Part shown: positions 1 to 7,310 of the stretch, one piece after another
Layout of the letters: each line of letters begins with the position of its first letter
Numbering within the stretch: position 1 is the first letter of the stretch
Source of the DNA: Flavobacteriales bacterium UBA4660
GTDB lineage: Bacteria; Bacteroidota; Bacteroidia; Flavobacteriales_D; Sanyastnellaceae
Length of the DNA: 8,616 nt
Assembly (NCBI GenBank): GCA_002405435.1
Contig: DHLU01000111.1
Span: 4,116-12,731, forward strand
Direction of reading: 5' to 3'
Position numbers and translations under genes: made by a program
The notes under the pieces: model-generated
Databases searched by the model: none
Seen by the model: the letters and a program-made list of their open reading frames with translations, nothing else
What the model was told of the DNA's origin: nothing

Positions 1-1
1 A

Positions 2-985
2 TTGCTATTATCGCTGCTATGCACGCATTTCGCGCATGCTCAGCAAAAAACCCTTTCCAAGGATGACGAAAAAAACATGAAAACCTTGTCGAGTACCGAC
101 ACTGTCGGATGGAAACGGGGCGCCGTGCTCGGACTCAGTAATACGCAGACCTATCTCTACCAGTGGGCTGCCGGGGGTAACAGCGCCGTAACGGTGACCG
201 GATTGGTCAACTATTTCGCCAACTACCGGAAAGGCAAACATGCGTGGGACAACCAGCTCAATATGGCCTACGGGATTCTGCTGCAGGATATTGACAGCCG
301 GGCTATCAAAATTGATGACCGCTTTGACTTCACTAGCAAATACGGAAGAAAAATGTCTTCGAAATGGTACCTCGCGGCCCTGATGAATTTTCAGACCCAG
401 TTTGCTCCGGGTTACAACTCCGTCGGCGGTCAGCCTGATTATTCCAATAAGATCTCAGACCTGCTCGCACCCGGCAGGTTGCTGGCAGGTCTTGGTCTCG
501 ACTTTAAACCGAGTACGAAATTCACCGCGTTTCTGTCGCCGGTAACGTACCGCGGCATCTTTGTGCTTGACCAGCAACTGGCCGATGCCGGCGCCTTCGG
601 GGTCGATGATGCCATTGACGAAAATGGTGTCTTCACCGAAGGCACGGGAAAGAACGTGCGCAACGAGGTGGGTTTTTATGCCCGCGGAGAGTACACAACG
701 CAACTGATGGAAAACATCAATTTCTCGACAAAACTTGAGCTTTTCGCCAATTACCTCGATGAACCGCAAAATATCGACGTCAATTGGGAAAATCTCGTGG
801 CCATGAAGATCAACAAGTACTTCTCCTTCTCTATTGCAACGCAGTTGCTCTATGACCACAACACCATACTGCAGAAAAAACCGGCCGTTACCGATGATCA
901 GGGCAATGTAACCGCACCTGCACGCATCGGTCCCGGTGTGCAGTTCCGCGAAGTCGCCTCGCTGGGTATCACTTACCAGTTCTGA
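2..985 (+). CDS. DUF3078 family exported, probably outer-membrane beta-barrel protein (5' end outside window)
   Basis: The protein matches from memory the Bacteroidota DUF3078 family, whose molecular function is unknown. The visible part is 327 residues. It opens with a hydrophobic run (LLLSLLCTHFAHA) followed by QQ, which reads as the hydrophobic core and AxA cleavage site of a signal peptide. The charged n-region and true Met are missing, so the gene probably starts just before the window, although a TTG at position 2 is formally possible. The family-like core is near residues 50-90, with the YQWAAGGNSAVT segment and then alternating aromatic and polar strands such as WDNQLNMAYG. The chain ends in SLGITYQF, a terminal Phe in an amphipathic strand as expected for insertion by the BAM machinery. 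This suggests a barrel in the outer membrane, which is inference. It is followed 25 nt later by a hairpin terminator, so it ends its transcript. Substrate or partner is unknown. Confidence 0.82.
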   Translation: MLLSLLCTHFAHAQQKTLSKDDEKNMKTLSSTDTVGWKRGAVLGLSNTQTYLYQWAAGGNSAVTVTGLVNYFANYRKGKHAWDNQLNMAYGILLQDIDSRAIKIDDRFDFTSKYGRKMSSKWYLAALMNFQTQFAPGYNSVGGQPDYSNKISDLLAPGRLLAGLGLDFKPSTKFTAFLSPVTYRGIFVLDQQLADAGAFGVDDAIDENGVFTEGTGKNVRNEVGFYARGEYTTQLMENINFSTKLELFANYLDEPQNIDVNWENLVAMKINKYFSFSIATQLLYDHNTILQKKPAVTDDQGNVTAPARIGPGVQFREVASLGITYQF

Positions 986-1010
986 ACTGCACGTCATGAT
1001 AACACCCAGG

Positions 1011-1038
1011 GCCCCGGTTGATCCGGGGCTTTTTCTTT
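1011..1038 (+). terminator. Rho-independent terminator after the DUF3078 gene
   Basis: A perfect 7-bp GC-rich stem (GCCCCGG at 1011-1017 pairing with CCGGGGC at 1023-1029) encloses a 5-base loop. It is followed at once by TTTTTCTTT on the plus strand. It lies 25 nt after the DUF3078 stop codon and separates that gene from fabD, so fabD should need its own promoter. Confidence 0.88.
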
Positions 1039-1082
1039 CACCCCTGTGCATACCACGAGCCGCTCATTCCGCCGTCCCTTCA

Positions 1083-1090
1083 TACCTTTC
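1083..1090 (+). promoter_or_regulatory. Possible Bacteroidota -7 promoter element for fabD
   Basis: TACCTTTC matches the Bacteroidota -7 consensus TAnnTTTG except at the last base, and lies 25 nt before the fabD ATG. A promoter is expected here because the preceding terminator isolates fabD. No clear TTG-type -33 element is seen at the usual spacing upstream, so the call is tentative. Confidence 0.33.
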
Positions 1091-1115
1091 GACCTGAATC
1101 CATAAATACTGCACC

Positions 1116-1997
1116 ATGAATGCTTACGTGTTTCCGGGACAAGGTTCTCAGTTCCCGGGTATGGGTAAAGACCTGTATGAACAGTCAGAAACTGCGAGAG
1201 CCCTTTTTGAAAAAGCGAACAACATGCTCGGCCACCGGATTTCCGACACGATGTTTTCGGGAACGGAGGAGCAGCTCAAGGCGACCAATATCACCCAGCC
1301 TGCCATATTTCTTCATTCGGTGATTCTCGCCTACTGCCTCGGCGAACGGTTTGCTCCGGATATGGTGGCCGGGCACAGCCTGGGCGAATTCAGTGCGCTT
1401 GTGGCTGCCGGCTCACTGTCGTTTGAAGACGGACTTCGCCTGGTAGAAGCCCGGGCTCTTGCCATGCAGCGGGCCTGTGCGCAACAGCCCTCTACCATGG
1501 CCGCCATACTCGGACTGGAAGACAGCGCGATAGAAGAGATCTGCGGGCAAGTTACCGGCATAGTCGTACCGGCGAATTACAACTGCCCGGGTCAGCTGGT
1601 CATCTCCGGTGAGGTGGCTGCCATAGACGAGGCCTGCGAAAAAATGCTGGCCGCAGGCGCCAAACGTGCGCTTAAGCTACCGGTCGGAGGTGCTTTTCAC
1701 TCACCGCTTATGGAGCCCGCGCGCAAAGACCTGGAGGCGATGATAGACAGCCTTGCTTTCAAAGCCCCCCGCTGTCCGGTCTACCAGAATGTAGCTGCGC
1801 GGGCGGAAAGCGACCCGGACACCATTAAAAAGAATCTGATCAGCCAGCTCACGGCGCCGGTGCGCTGGACACAAAGCATGCACGCCATGCTTGCGGATGG
1901 CTGTACCCACGTGGTTGAAGTAGGGCCCGGCAAGGTTTTGCAGGGACTCTTCAAAAAAGTGAGCCGCGATCTTCCGGTAGAAAGCGCCTCACTGTAA
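1116..1997 (+). CDS. fabD: Malonyl-CoA:acyl carrier protein transacylase (FabD)
   Basis: FabD moves the malonyl group from coenzyme A to the phosphopantetheine arm of ACP, giving the extender unit for type II fatty acid synthesis in the cytoplasm. The 293-residue product has the full family pattern and near-standard length: the N-terminal FPGQGSQ at 6-12, the nucleophile elbow GHSLGEFSA with Ser88, Arg113 in the VEARALAMQ helix (malonate carboxylate binding), the NYNCPGQLVISG segment around 154-165, His195 in GAFHSPLM as the catalytic base, and VEVGPGKVLQGL near the C-terminus. The start is the ATG placing FPGQGSQ close to the N-terminus, as in characterised homologues; there is no obvious Shine-Dalgarno sequence. 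The gene stands alone between two terminators rather than in a fab/acp cluster. Nothing is missing or broken. Family assignment is very secure; the role follows from established knowledge of FabD. Confidence 0.97.
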   Translation: MNAYVFPGQGSQFPGMGKDLYEQSETARALFEKANNMLGHRISDTMFSGTEEQLKATNITQPAIFLHSVILAYCLGERFAPDMVAGHSLGEFSALVAAGSLSFEDGLRLVEARALAMQRACAQQPSTMAAILGLEDSAIEEICGQVTGIVVPANYNCPGQLVISGEVAAIDEACEKMLAAGAKRALKLPVGGAFHSPLMEPARKDLEAMIDSLAFKAPRCPVYQNVAARAESDPDTIKKNLISQLTAPVRWTQSMHAMLADGCTHVVEVGPGKVLQGLFKKVSRDLPVESASL

Positions 1998-2021
1998 GAC
2001 CGAAGCACACTGAACGCGCAT

Positions 2022-2052
2022 AAAAAAACCCCGCCGGAAGCGGGGTTTTTTT
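2022..2052. terminator. Bidirectional terminator between fabD and the S46 peptidase gene
   Basis: A perfect 13-bp inverted repeat has arms at 2022-2034 and 2040-2052 and a 5-base loop. The stem core CCCCGC/GCGGGG is preceded by seven A and followed by seven T. On the plus strand the T-run ends fabD transcripts; on the minus strand the complementary T-run ends transcripts from the S46 gene, whose stop codon is about 40 nt away. The symmetry and the convergent gene order support use in both directions. Confidence 0.93.
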
Positions 2053-2091
2053 AAAGGCCTTCGTGCCTTAATAACTCTTTATTTCAGGCTT

Positions 2092-4266
2092 TTAACCCTT
2101 TGCATTCACAAATTTGATTTCCTTGATCAGGTTGCTCGCACCATAGTACTTGTCTATGATCCACATGACATAGCGGATGTCCACGCTGATGGTGCGCTGA
2201 AGCTCAGGTTCGAAAGCGATATCACCGCTCATCGCTTCCCAGTTACCGTCAAAAGCCAGTCCAATGAGGCTGCCATTGCCGTCAATCACCGGGCTGCCGC
2301 TGTTACCTCCGGTGATGTCGTTACCGGAAATAAAGCAAACAGGCAGTTCGCCCTTTTCATTGGCATAACGGCCAAAATCTTTCTTGCTCAGCATATCGGC
2401 CAGACGATCAGGAACAAGGAATTCCGGATTCTTGTCATCGCGCTTCTCAAGAATACCCGAAGAAGTGGTAAGGAAATCGTAGTGAACAGCATCCATCGGG
2501 AAGTAGTCGTTTACCTTGCCGTAGGTCAGCCGCATGGTGCTATTGGCATCAGGATAAAAATTCTTATTGGGCTGCATCTCACGGAGTCCGGCTACAAAAA
2601 GCCTGTAACCCTGGTCAAATTTTTCTTCATAAGGATTACCCATGGTAGCCAAATAGCTATCGATGGCACTGACTGCCGTGATGATAGCCAGATCTTTCTC
2701 ATACACCTTCTGGCTCGGTTTGTTGATGAAGGCATAAAGTTTCTCCTTGCTGGCCAGGAAACTTGTAGAGAAGAGTTGATCGGCGTATGCTGCGACATTT
2801 CCCTTGTACTTCGTCTCCACCGTTTTAAGCCAGGACGGATGATCCTCTTTGGGCACGTCGTTGTAGTAACGCGTAATCAGGGCAACAAACACATCGCGGT
2901 CTGTTTCTGCATCGTAGTCTTTGAAGTGGGCCTCAGCCGTTTCCTTGAAACTTTCAAGTATGGTCTTTTGCTGGGCCACGTCCAACTTGGCACCTTCTGC
3001 CGGCAGTGAAGCCTGGTAGGTGCGGTGAAAGCGCCATGAGAACAGCACAATTTCCGCACCAACCAATCCTGCATGGATATGGTATTGGTTCTTCACCGAC
3101 GTTTTTGACGTTTCAGCGTAAAACTCCTTAATCATGTTAAGTGCATTGCCGTATTTGGCTTTTCTGGAGGCATCGGCCTCTACCCAACGGGTAAACTCAT
3201 CCTCCAGTTTTTCCTTTTTTGCCTGCACATTCAGGCGCTTGAGCCCTTTCGTCTGACCGATGTAATATTTCCATCCGTTTGCTGTGGATGCGTATTTTGA
3301 GGCATACTGCAGGCGCACCTTGGGGTCTGCATCCATATGCTTTTTCCAGGTATCGAGTTTGATTCCGTTCAGTTCCACAAAGGCAGGATTCGACAATTCG
3401 ATGGCCTGCTTTACCCCCCATGATGTCAGGTAACGGTCTGTGCTTCCCGGGAAACCGAGGATCATAGTAAAATCTCCGTCCTTCACACCACCCAGTGATA
3501 CTGGCAGGGAATGTTTGGGTTTGTAGGGCACATTGGTCGCTGCATAGTCTGCCGGTTCATTGTCGGCGTTGGCATAAATACGGAGCATAGAAAAATCTCC
3601 GGTATGGCGGGGCCACATCCAGTTGTCGGTATCACCACCGAATTTACCGATGCTCTCAGGCGGATTGCCGACCAGGCGTATGTCGCGGAAGGTCTGGTAC
3701 ACCATCATGTAAAATTCATTGTTGAAGAAAAAGCTTTTCACTTCGGCTTCGTACTTTCCTCCTTCCGAGGCGGCAGCCTCCAGTTCCTGCATGGCGGCCC
3801 CGATGGTGGCATTGCGTTCGGCCTCACTCATGGCATCGTTGAGCCGGCCCAGGATGTTGCCGGTCACATCTTCTATCCGCACCAGAAATGAAATCTGGAA
3901 TCCCTCAATGGGACGCTCCTCGGCCAAACTTTTGGCCATAAAGCCATTGGTCAGAATATCGTCTTCAAGCGTAGCTAGCGACTGAATCGCATCATAGCCG
4001 CAGTGGTGGTTGGTCAACACCAGCCCCTGGTCAGAAATCACCTCTCCCGTGCACATGCCTCCGTTGAGCCGCACGATTGCGTCTTTGAGGCATGCCTTGT
4101 TGATCGAGTAAATATCTTCTGCGGAAAGGTTCAGACCCATTTGCCTCATCTCGGCCTCGTTCATGCGCTGCAAGAGATGGATCAGCCACATGCCTTCGTC
4201 GGCGCGGGCGATGGTGCCGATGCACAGCATCACGGCGGCACAGGTGATTTTCAGGAATCTTTTCAT
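2092..4266 (-). CDS. S46 family dipeptidyl-peptidase, DPP7-like
   Basis: S46 serine peptidases release dipeptides from the N-terminus of oligopeptides in the periplasm of Bacteroidota and some Proteobacteria. The 724-residue length is normal for the family. Residues 1-22 form a signal peptide (KR n-region, hydrophobic core, ARA before Asp23). The catalytic triad can be read: His in TNHHCGY (His87/88, probably the second), Asp224 in HTGDFSMLRIY, and Ser656 in TGGNSGSPV. Residues matching those described as binding the peptide amino terminus are present: Asn215 and Trp216 in DNWMWPR, Asn330, and Asp673. The following residue is Gly674 (FDGNWEAMSGD), where DPP11 has Arg for acidic P1 residues. 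A DPP7-like preference for hydrophobic or broad P1 is therefore inferred. The middle third is helical and charged, as in the family's lid domain. No type IX secretion C-terminal domain is seen. It starts 30 nt after the DUF6438 lipoprotein gene and is probably last in that transcript, ending at the shared terminator. Confidence 0.94.
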   Translation of the reverse strand: MKRFLKITCAAVMLCIGTIARADEGMWLIHLLQRMNEAEMRQMGLNLSAEDIYSINKACLKDAIVRLNGGMCTGEVISDQGLVLTNHHCGYDAIQSLATLEDDILTNGFMAKSLAEERPIEGFQISFLVRIEDVTGNILGRLNDAMSEAERNATIGAAMQELEAAASEGGKYEAEVKSFFFNNEFYMMVYQTFRDIRLVGNPPESIGKFGGDTDNWMWPRHTGDFSMLRIYANADNEPADYAATNVPYKPKHSLPVSLGGVKDGDFTMILGFPGSTDRYLTSWGVKQAIELSNPAFVELNGIKLDTWKKHMDADPKVRLQYASKYASTANGWKYYIGQTKGLKRLNVQAKKEKLEDEFTRWVEADASRKAKYGNALNMIKEFYAETSKTSVKNQYHIHAGLVGAEIVLFSWRFHRTYQASLPAEGAKLDVAQQKTILESFKETAEAHFKDYDAETDRDVFVALITRYYNDVPKEDHPSWLKTVETKYKGNVAAYADQLFSTSFLASKEKLYAFINKPSQKVYEKDLAIITAVSAIDSYLATMGNPYEEKFDQGYRLFVAGLREMQPNKNFYPDANSTMRLTYGKVNDYFPMDAVHYDFLTTSSGILEKRDDKNPEFLVPDRLADMLSKKDFGRYANEKGELPVCFISGNDITGGNSGSPVIDGNGSLIGLAFDGNWEAMSGDIAFEPELQRTISVDIRYVMWIIDKYYGASNLIKEIKFVNAKG

Positions 4267-4296
4267 AGTAGCGGTAAATTATTCTTTGTGTGTGAT

Positions 4297-4839
4297 TTAT
4301 TGGTTCTTTTTCATGAGTGCCCAGGTGGACTGAGCGATTGCCTCATCGAGCGCGGTGTAGAGCCGTTGCAAACCTTCTGGCGCCTGGTAGCGGGCCATTA
4401 CCCGCTGGCGCTCACCGGAAATCTGCAATTCGGTATAAATGGTTGGCAAGTCTGTAACATAGGCATTGTCATACACCTCTTGAAAACCAAAATAGCCGAT
4501 TTCTGTGGCAACAGCGCTGATTTTTTGAAGAGAGGCTGCACTGAGTGTTGTGTGGTAAAACCCGATGAGATCCACAAAATTTTTGCCCTGATAGACCGCA
4601 TAGCCGCTTTGGTAAATGGTCAATTCGAAGACCGGGCAACGTCCAAAACACGGTGTACGTTCATAGCGGCACAACAGGCTGTCGGCTGGATTGCTTGGCG
4701 GGACGGCCGCCTGTGCTTCAGGAATCACCTCCACCGCTGGCGAAATCTCCTTCTGCTCCCTGCATGATACCAGCACGAGCAGCACGAGCATCGTCCGCGA
4801 TGCCTTGTGAAATAACCCTGCAAACAGTACAGTGGACAT
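4297..4839 (-). CDS. DUF6438 domain lipoprotein
   Basis: The product is a 180-residue predicted lipoprotein of unknown function. Residues 11-26 contain HKASR, then a hydrophobic run ending in LVLVSC, a lipobox with Cys26 as the probable lipidated residue. A Pro/Ala-rich linker follows to about residue 54. The folded part (about 55-178) carries the pattern I associate with DUF6438: RTPCFGRCPVFELTIYQSG with Cys64 and Cys68, then GKNFVDLIGFYHTTLS and a C-terminal helix. The two cysteines could pair in the oxidising periplasm, which is inference. The chosen ATG lies only 3 nt after the yidC stop, implying cotranscription and probable translational coupling. The internal ATG at 4789-4791 would leave a signal peptide with no basic n-region and is less likely. 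The S46 peptidase gene follows after 30 nt. The DUF call is by remembered motif, and no activity is proposed. Confidence 0.8.
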   Translation of the reverse strand: MSTVLFAGLFHKASRTMLVLLVLVSCREQKEISPAVEVIPEAQAAVPPSNPADSLLCRYERTPCFGRCPVFELTIYQSGYAVYQGKNFVDLIGFYHTTLSAASLQKISAVATEIGYFGFQEVYDNAYVTDLPTIYTELQISGERQRVMARYQAPEGLQRLYTALDEAIAQSTWALMKKNQ

Positions 4840-4842
4840 GGC

Positions 4843-6747
4843 CTACTTTTTTAATTTTTGCTTCTGTTGTTCCAGCTTCTTTTTCTGTTCTTTCTGCATG
4901 TTCTCCAACCGCTCCGCAAAGCCGCTCTTTTTCTTCGGCTTCTTCTTGTTGTCTTCAATCCTGGACCGGAGTTTATCCTCATCGATGATGTAGTTCTTGA
5001 TCACCCACATTTGTCCGATAGAAATGAAATTGGCCGTTAGGTAATACAGGCTCAAGCCGCTGGCGAAGCCGTTGAAGAAGAAAAGCATCATCACCGTGAA
5101 GATGTGCATGATCACTTTCATATTGGGCATACCCGGCTGTGTGGGCGTGGCCGAGTTGGCCATAGTCATGCGGGTATAGAAAAACGTGGAGATACACATC
5201 AGCAGCGTAAATCCGCTCACGTGGCTGCCGTAGAAAGGAATGGGGAAAGGCAGGTTCAGAATGGAATCGTAGGCACCCAGGTCGTCAGCCCAAAGGAAGG
5301 ATTGTCCGCGGAACTCAATGCTCGCGGGGAAAAACCTAAACATCGCATAGAGGATGGGCATCTGGAGGAGCACCGGAATGCACCCGGCAAAAGGATTGAC
5401 CCCGGTCTGGCGGTACAACGACATAATCGCCTGCTGCTTGCCCATCGGATCATCTTTGTGCTTCTCATTGATGGCGTCCATATCGGGCTTCAGCACACGC
5501 ATCTTGGCACTGCTCAGGAAGTTTTTCCAGGTAACCGGAAAAAGTATGAGCTTGATTATCAGTGTGATGATCAGTATAATGATCCCATAGTTCAGGTTAA
5601 AACCATCGAAAAACACAAACATCGGGCGAATGGCGTTTTTGTTAACCCAGCCTATAATACTCCATCCGTAGTCTATGATGCGGTCAAACTCTTCGACCTT
5701 AAGTCCCTTCAGGGTTTTGAATTCATTGGGTCCGAAAAAGAAGCGCAACTGGTGGGTGCACGACTGGGGCACCGCCGAAGGAATGGCCATGGCCGCCGTG
5801 AAGTGCTTGGTGTGTGCCGAATCAACCGGTAGCCTGACACCCAATTGTGCGCCGGGCGCAAAACCTTGTTCGGAAATCACTGCAAAACTGAAGTAATTCT
5901 GTTTGAAGGCCATCCAGTTAAGCCGCGTTTCAACCACGGCATCATCGTCGCCGCCCTCGCTGAGGTAGTCGCGCTTTTCTTCAAACTCTCTGAAATATAT
6001 GCTCGTATGCGAACGCTCATTGGCGAGTCCCTTTTCATTCTGATTTCCGGAGGCATTCCACCGCAACACCACCGGCCTTGCAGCGAGGTCAAAGTTGGAC
6101 CCTGCCTTCAGCACGTTGATTTCGCAGGCGACTTCATAGCTATCCGGCTGAATGAAGTATACCAGTTCCAGCACGGCATCACCCGATGCGGAGGCGAGCT
6201 TCATGCGCAGCTCCTTTGCAGAAGCGGTAGCATCTACAGCGCTGTCACTGGGCACAAAGAGAAAGTCTGACGATTTGAAGGTTCTGCCATCCCTTCCGGC
6301 AAATTCGAGGTTCATGGTCGATACCTTCTCGTCCCAGAGGGCGATATCGAGGCTGTCCCAGTAAGTTTTGTATCCGTCTTTTAGGGTTACCTGCTGCAGC
6401 ATGCCGCCGCGGGTATTGAAAACAGCCTCCAGTTTGTTGTTACGCACCACCACCTGTTTTCCTTCAGCCGACGCAGCCTCGTCAAAAAATCCGAGCTCGG
6501 GCGTCAGCAGGGCCCTGCGGGCACTCCGCACGCTGTCGGTAACGGCAGTATCGGGCTGCTCACGTGAAGCATTTTCCAGGGAAGAAACCGCTGACGCTGC
6601 AGGCACTGCCGCCCGGGTCGCAAGGCTGTCAGCGATGGTAACGGTGCTGCTGCCCGTGGGCCTGTCCGGTGCCGTCCAATAGGTGAACCCAATCACCAGC
6701 AGCAGCATCAGCAGGAGGCCGATGATGGTATTTCTGTCAAAATTCAA
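4843..6747 (-). CDS. yidC: Membrane protein insertase YidC (OxaA family)
   Basis: YidC inserts and folds inner-membrane proteins, alone or with SecYEG. The 634-residue protein has the long Gram-negative form. A first membrane segment spans about 6-24 (TIIGLLLMLLLVIGFTYW). A low-complexity Ser/Ala linker follows, then a large periplasmic beta-rich domain from about 95 to 345 ending in the typical FFFGPNEFKTLKGL. The insertase core runs from about 355 to 590: NLNYGIIILIITLIIKLILFP, SSAKMRVLKPDM, a cytoplasmic helical hairpin, VNPFAGCIPVLLQMPILYAMF, and three further membrane segments to about 583. Lys399 aligns with the groove Arg366 of E. coli YidC, keeping the positive charge. The C-terminal tail (about 591-634) is very rich in Lys, Glu and Gln, probably helical, and may contact ribosomes as proposed for Oxa1 tails (inference). 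The ATG is supported by the MNFDRNTIIG start before the first membrane helix. The kdsC-like gene ends 38 nt upstream and the DUF6438 gene starts 3 nt downstream. Confidence 0.97.
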   Translation of the reverse strand: MNFDRNTIIGLLLMLLLVIGFTYWTAPDRPTGSSTVTIADSLATRAAVPAASAVSSLENASREQPDTAVTDSVRSARRALLTPELGFFDEAASAEGKQVVVRNNKLEAVFNTRGGMLQQVTLKDGYKTYWDSLDIALWDEKVSTMNLEFAGRDGRTFKSSDFLFVPSDSAVDATASAKELRMKLASASGDAVLELVYFIQPDSYEVACEINVLKAGSNFDLAARPVVLRWNASGNQNEKGLANERSHTSIYFREFEEKRDYLSEGGDDDAVVETRLNWMAFKQNYFSFAVISEQGFAPGAQLGVRLPVDSAHTKHFTAAMAIPSAVPQSCTHQLRFFFGPNEFKTLKGLKVEEFDRIIDYGWSIIGWVNKNAIRPMFVFFDGFNLNYGIIILIITLIIKLILFPVTWKNFLSSAKMRVLKPDMDAINEKHKDDPMGKQQAIMSLYRQTGVNPFAGCIPVLLQMPILYAMFRFFPASIEFRGQSFLWADDLGAYDSILNLPFPIPFYGSHVSGFTLLMCISTFFYTRMTMANSATPTQPGMPNMKVIMHIFTVMMLFFFNGFASGLSLYYLTANFISIGQMWVIKNYIIDEDKLRSRIEDNKKKPKKKSGFAERLENMQKEQKKKLEQQKQKLKK

Positions 6748-6774
6748 TGCCTGTAGAGATTAAAAAATGGGCCG

Positions 6775-6782
6775 CGAAGATA
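6775..6782 (-). promoter_or_regulatory. Possible Bacteroidota -7 promoter element for yidC
   Basis: On the minus strand TATCTTCG, followed by CGGCCC, resembles the -7 consensus TAnnTTTG with one mismatch. It ends 27 nt before the yidC ATG, overlapping the stop region of the kdsC-like gene. No matching TTG at -33 was found, so it may only be chance. If real, yidC, the lipoprotein and the S46 gene could be transcribed apart from the upstream genes. Confidence 0.3.
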
Positions 6783-6785
6783 GCC

Positions 6786-7310
6786 TTACCAATGCGTGGC
6801 ATCATCATCCATCCAAAGCCCTTTTAATTTGAGGGCCTGCTCAAGAATATCACGCACGCAGCCCTGTCCTCCCGCCAGGGGCGATATATAGGCTGCCATC
6901 TGCCTGATTTCGGGCACTGCATCGGCCGGACAACAAGCCAGTCCGGCGTGCGACATAACGGGTAGGTCAGGTATGTCATCGCCCATGTAGCATACCTCAG
7001 AGGGATGTAAGCCGAACTGTGCGAGTAATTCCTTGAATTTCGGGGCCTTGGAACCGATTCCAAGGTGAATTTCAGAGACGCCGAGCCCTTCAAACCTGCG
7101 CCTGACGGCATCACTCTTGCCCCCGGAGAGGATGACAATCCTAAGGCCTTTTTTTACCGCGAGTTGGACGGCATATCCGTCCCTGACATTGGCGGTACGC
7201 ATCTGTTCTCCGTCTGCCGTCAGGTAGACGATGTTGTTGGTGAACACGCCATCGACATCAAAACAAAAGGTATTGATGTCGCGCAACCGTGCTTTATAGT
7301 TCTTTTCCAT
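6786..7310 (-). CDS. kdsC: KdsC-like HAD-family phosphatase (probable 3-deoxy-D-manno-octulosonate 8-phosphate phosphatase)
   Basis: Members of this HAD subfamily remove phosphate from KDO-8-phosphate, or from related nonulosonate 9-phosphates, giving the free sugar acid for lipopolysaccharide or surface glycans. The 174-residue protein has the HAD motifs in order: FDVDGVFTNN with nucleophile Asp18 and acid/base Asp20, ILSGGKS (Ser62) as motif II, a Lys in GSKAPKFKELL (Lys88 or Lys91) as motif III, and GDDIPDLP (Asp111/Asp112) as the Mg-binding motif IV. The C-terminal GGQGCVRDIL corresponds to the GGxGAVRE tail that closes over the neighbouring active site in KdsC tetramers. There is no cap domain, as expected for the subfamily. 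The ATG at 7308-7310 is chosen because homology begins there; a GTG 105 nt upstream would add an unrelated extension read from the DUF2520 gene. The start lies inside the end of the DUF2520 gene (17-nt overlap). The exact sugar substrate is inferred, and no other kds gene is in view. Confidence 0.87.
   Translation of the reverse strand: MEKNYKARLRDINTFCFDVDGVFTNNIVYLTADGEQMRTANVRDGYAVQLAVKKGLRIVILSGGKSDAVRRRFEGLGVSEIHLGIGSKAPKFKELLAQFGLHPSEVCYMGDDIPDLPVMSHAGLACCPADAVPEIRQMAAYISPLAGGQGCVRDILEQALKLKGLWMDDDATHW

Noticed and set aside
455..1051. Minus-strand open frame of 198 codons opposite the DUF3078 gene
   Set aside because: It is antisense to a recognisable gene, would begin beyond the terminator hairpin, and has no familiar motif.
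4003..4767. Long plus-strand open frame (254 codons) opposite the S46 and lipoprotein genes
   Set aside because: It spans two well-supported minus-strand genes and their gap, shows no recognisable domain, and has composition expected of an antisense shadow.
4855..4960. T-rich and TTC-rich tract considered as a terminator or repeat
   Set aside because: It codes the Lys/Glu/Gln-rich tail of YidC on the minus strand and has no stable hairpin before a T-run.
5104..5832. Plus-strand open frame of 242 codons opposite yidC
   Set aside because: It is fully antisense to the conserved insertase core; its His- and Arg-rich translation resembles no family.
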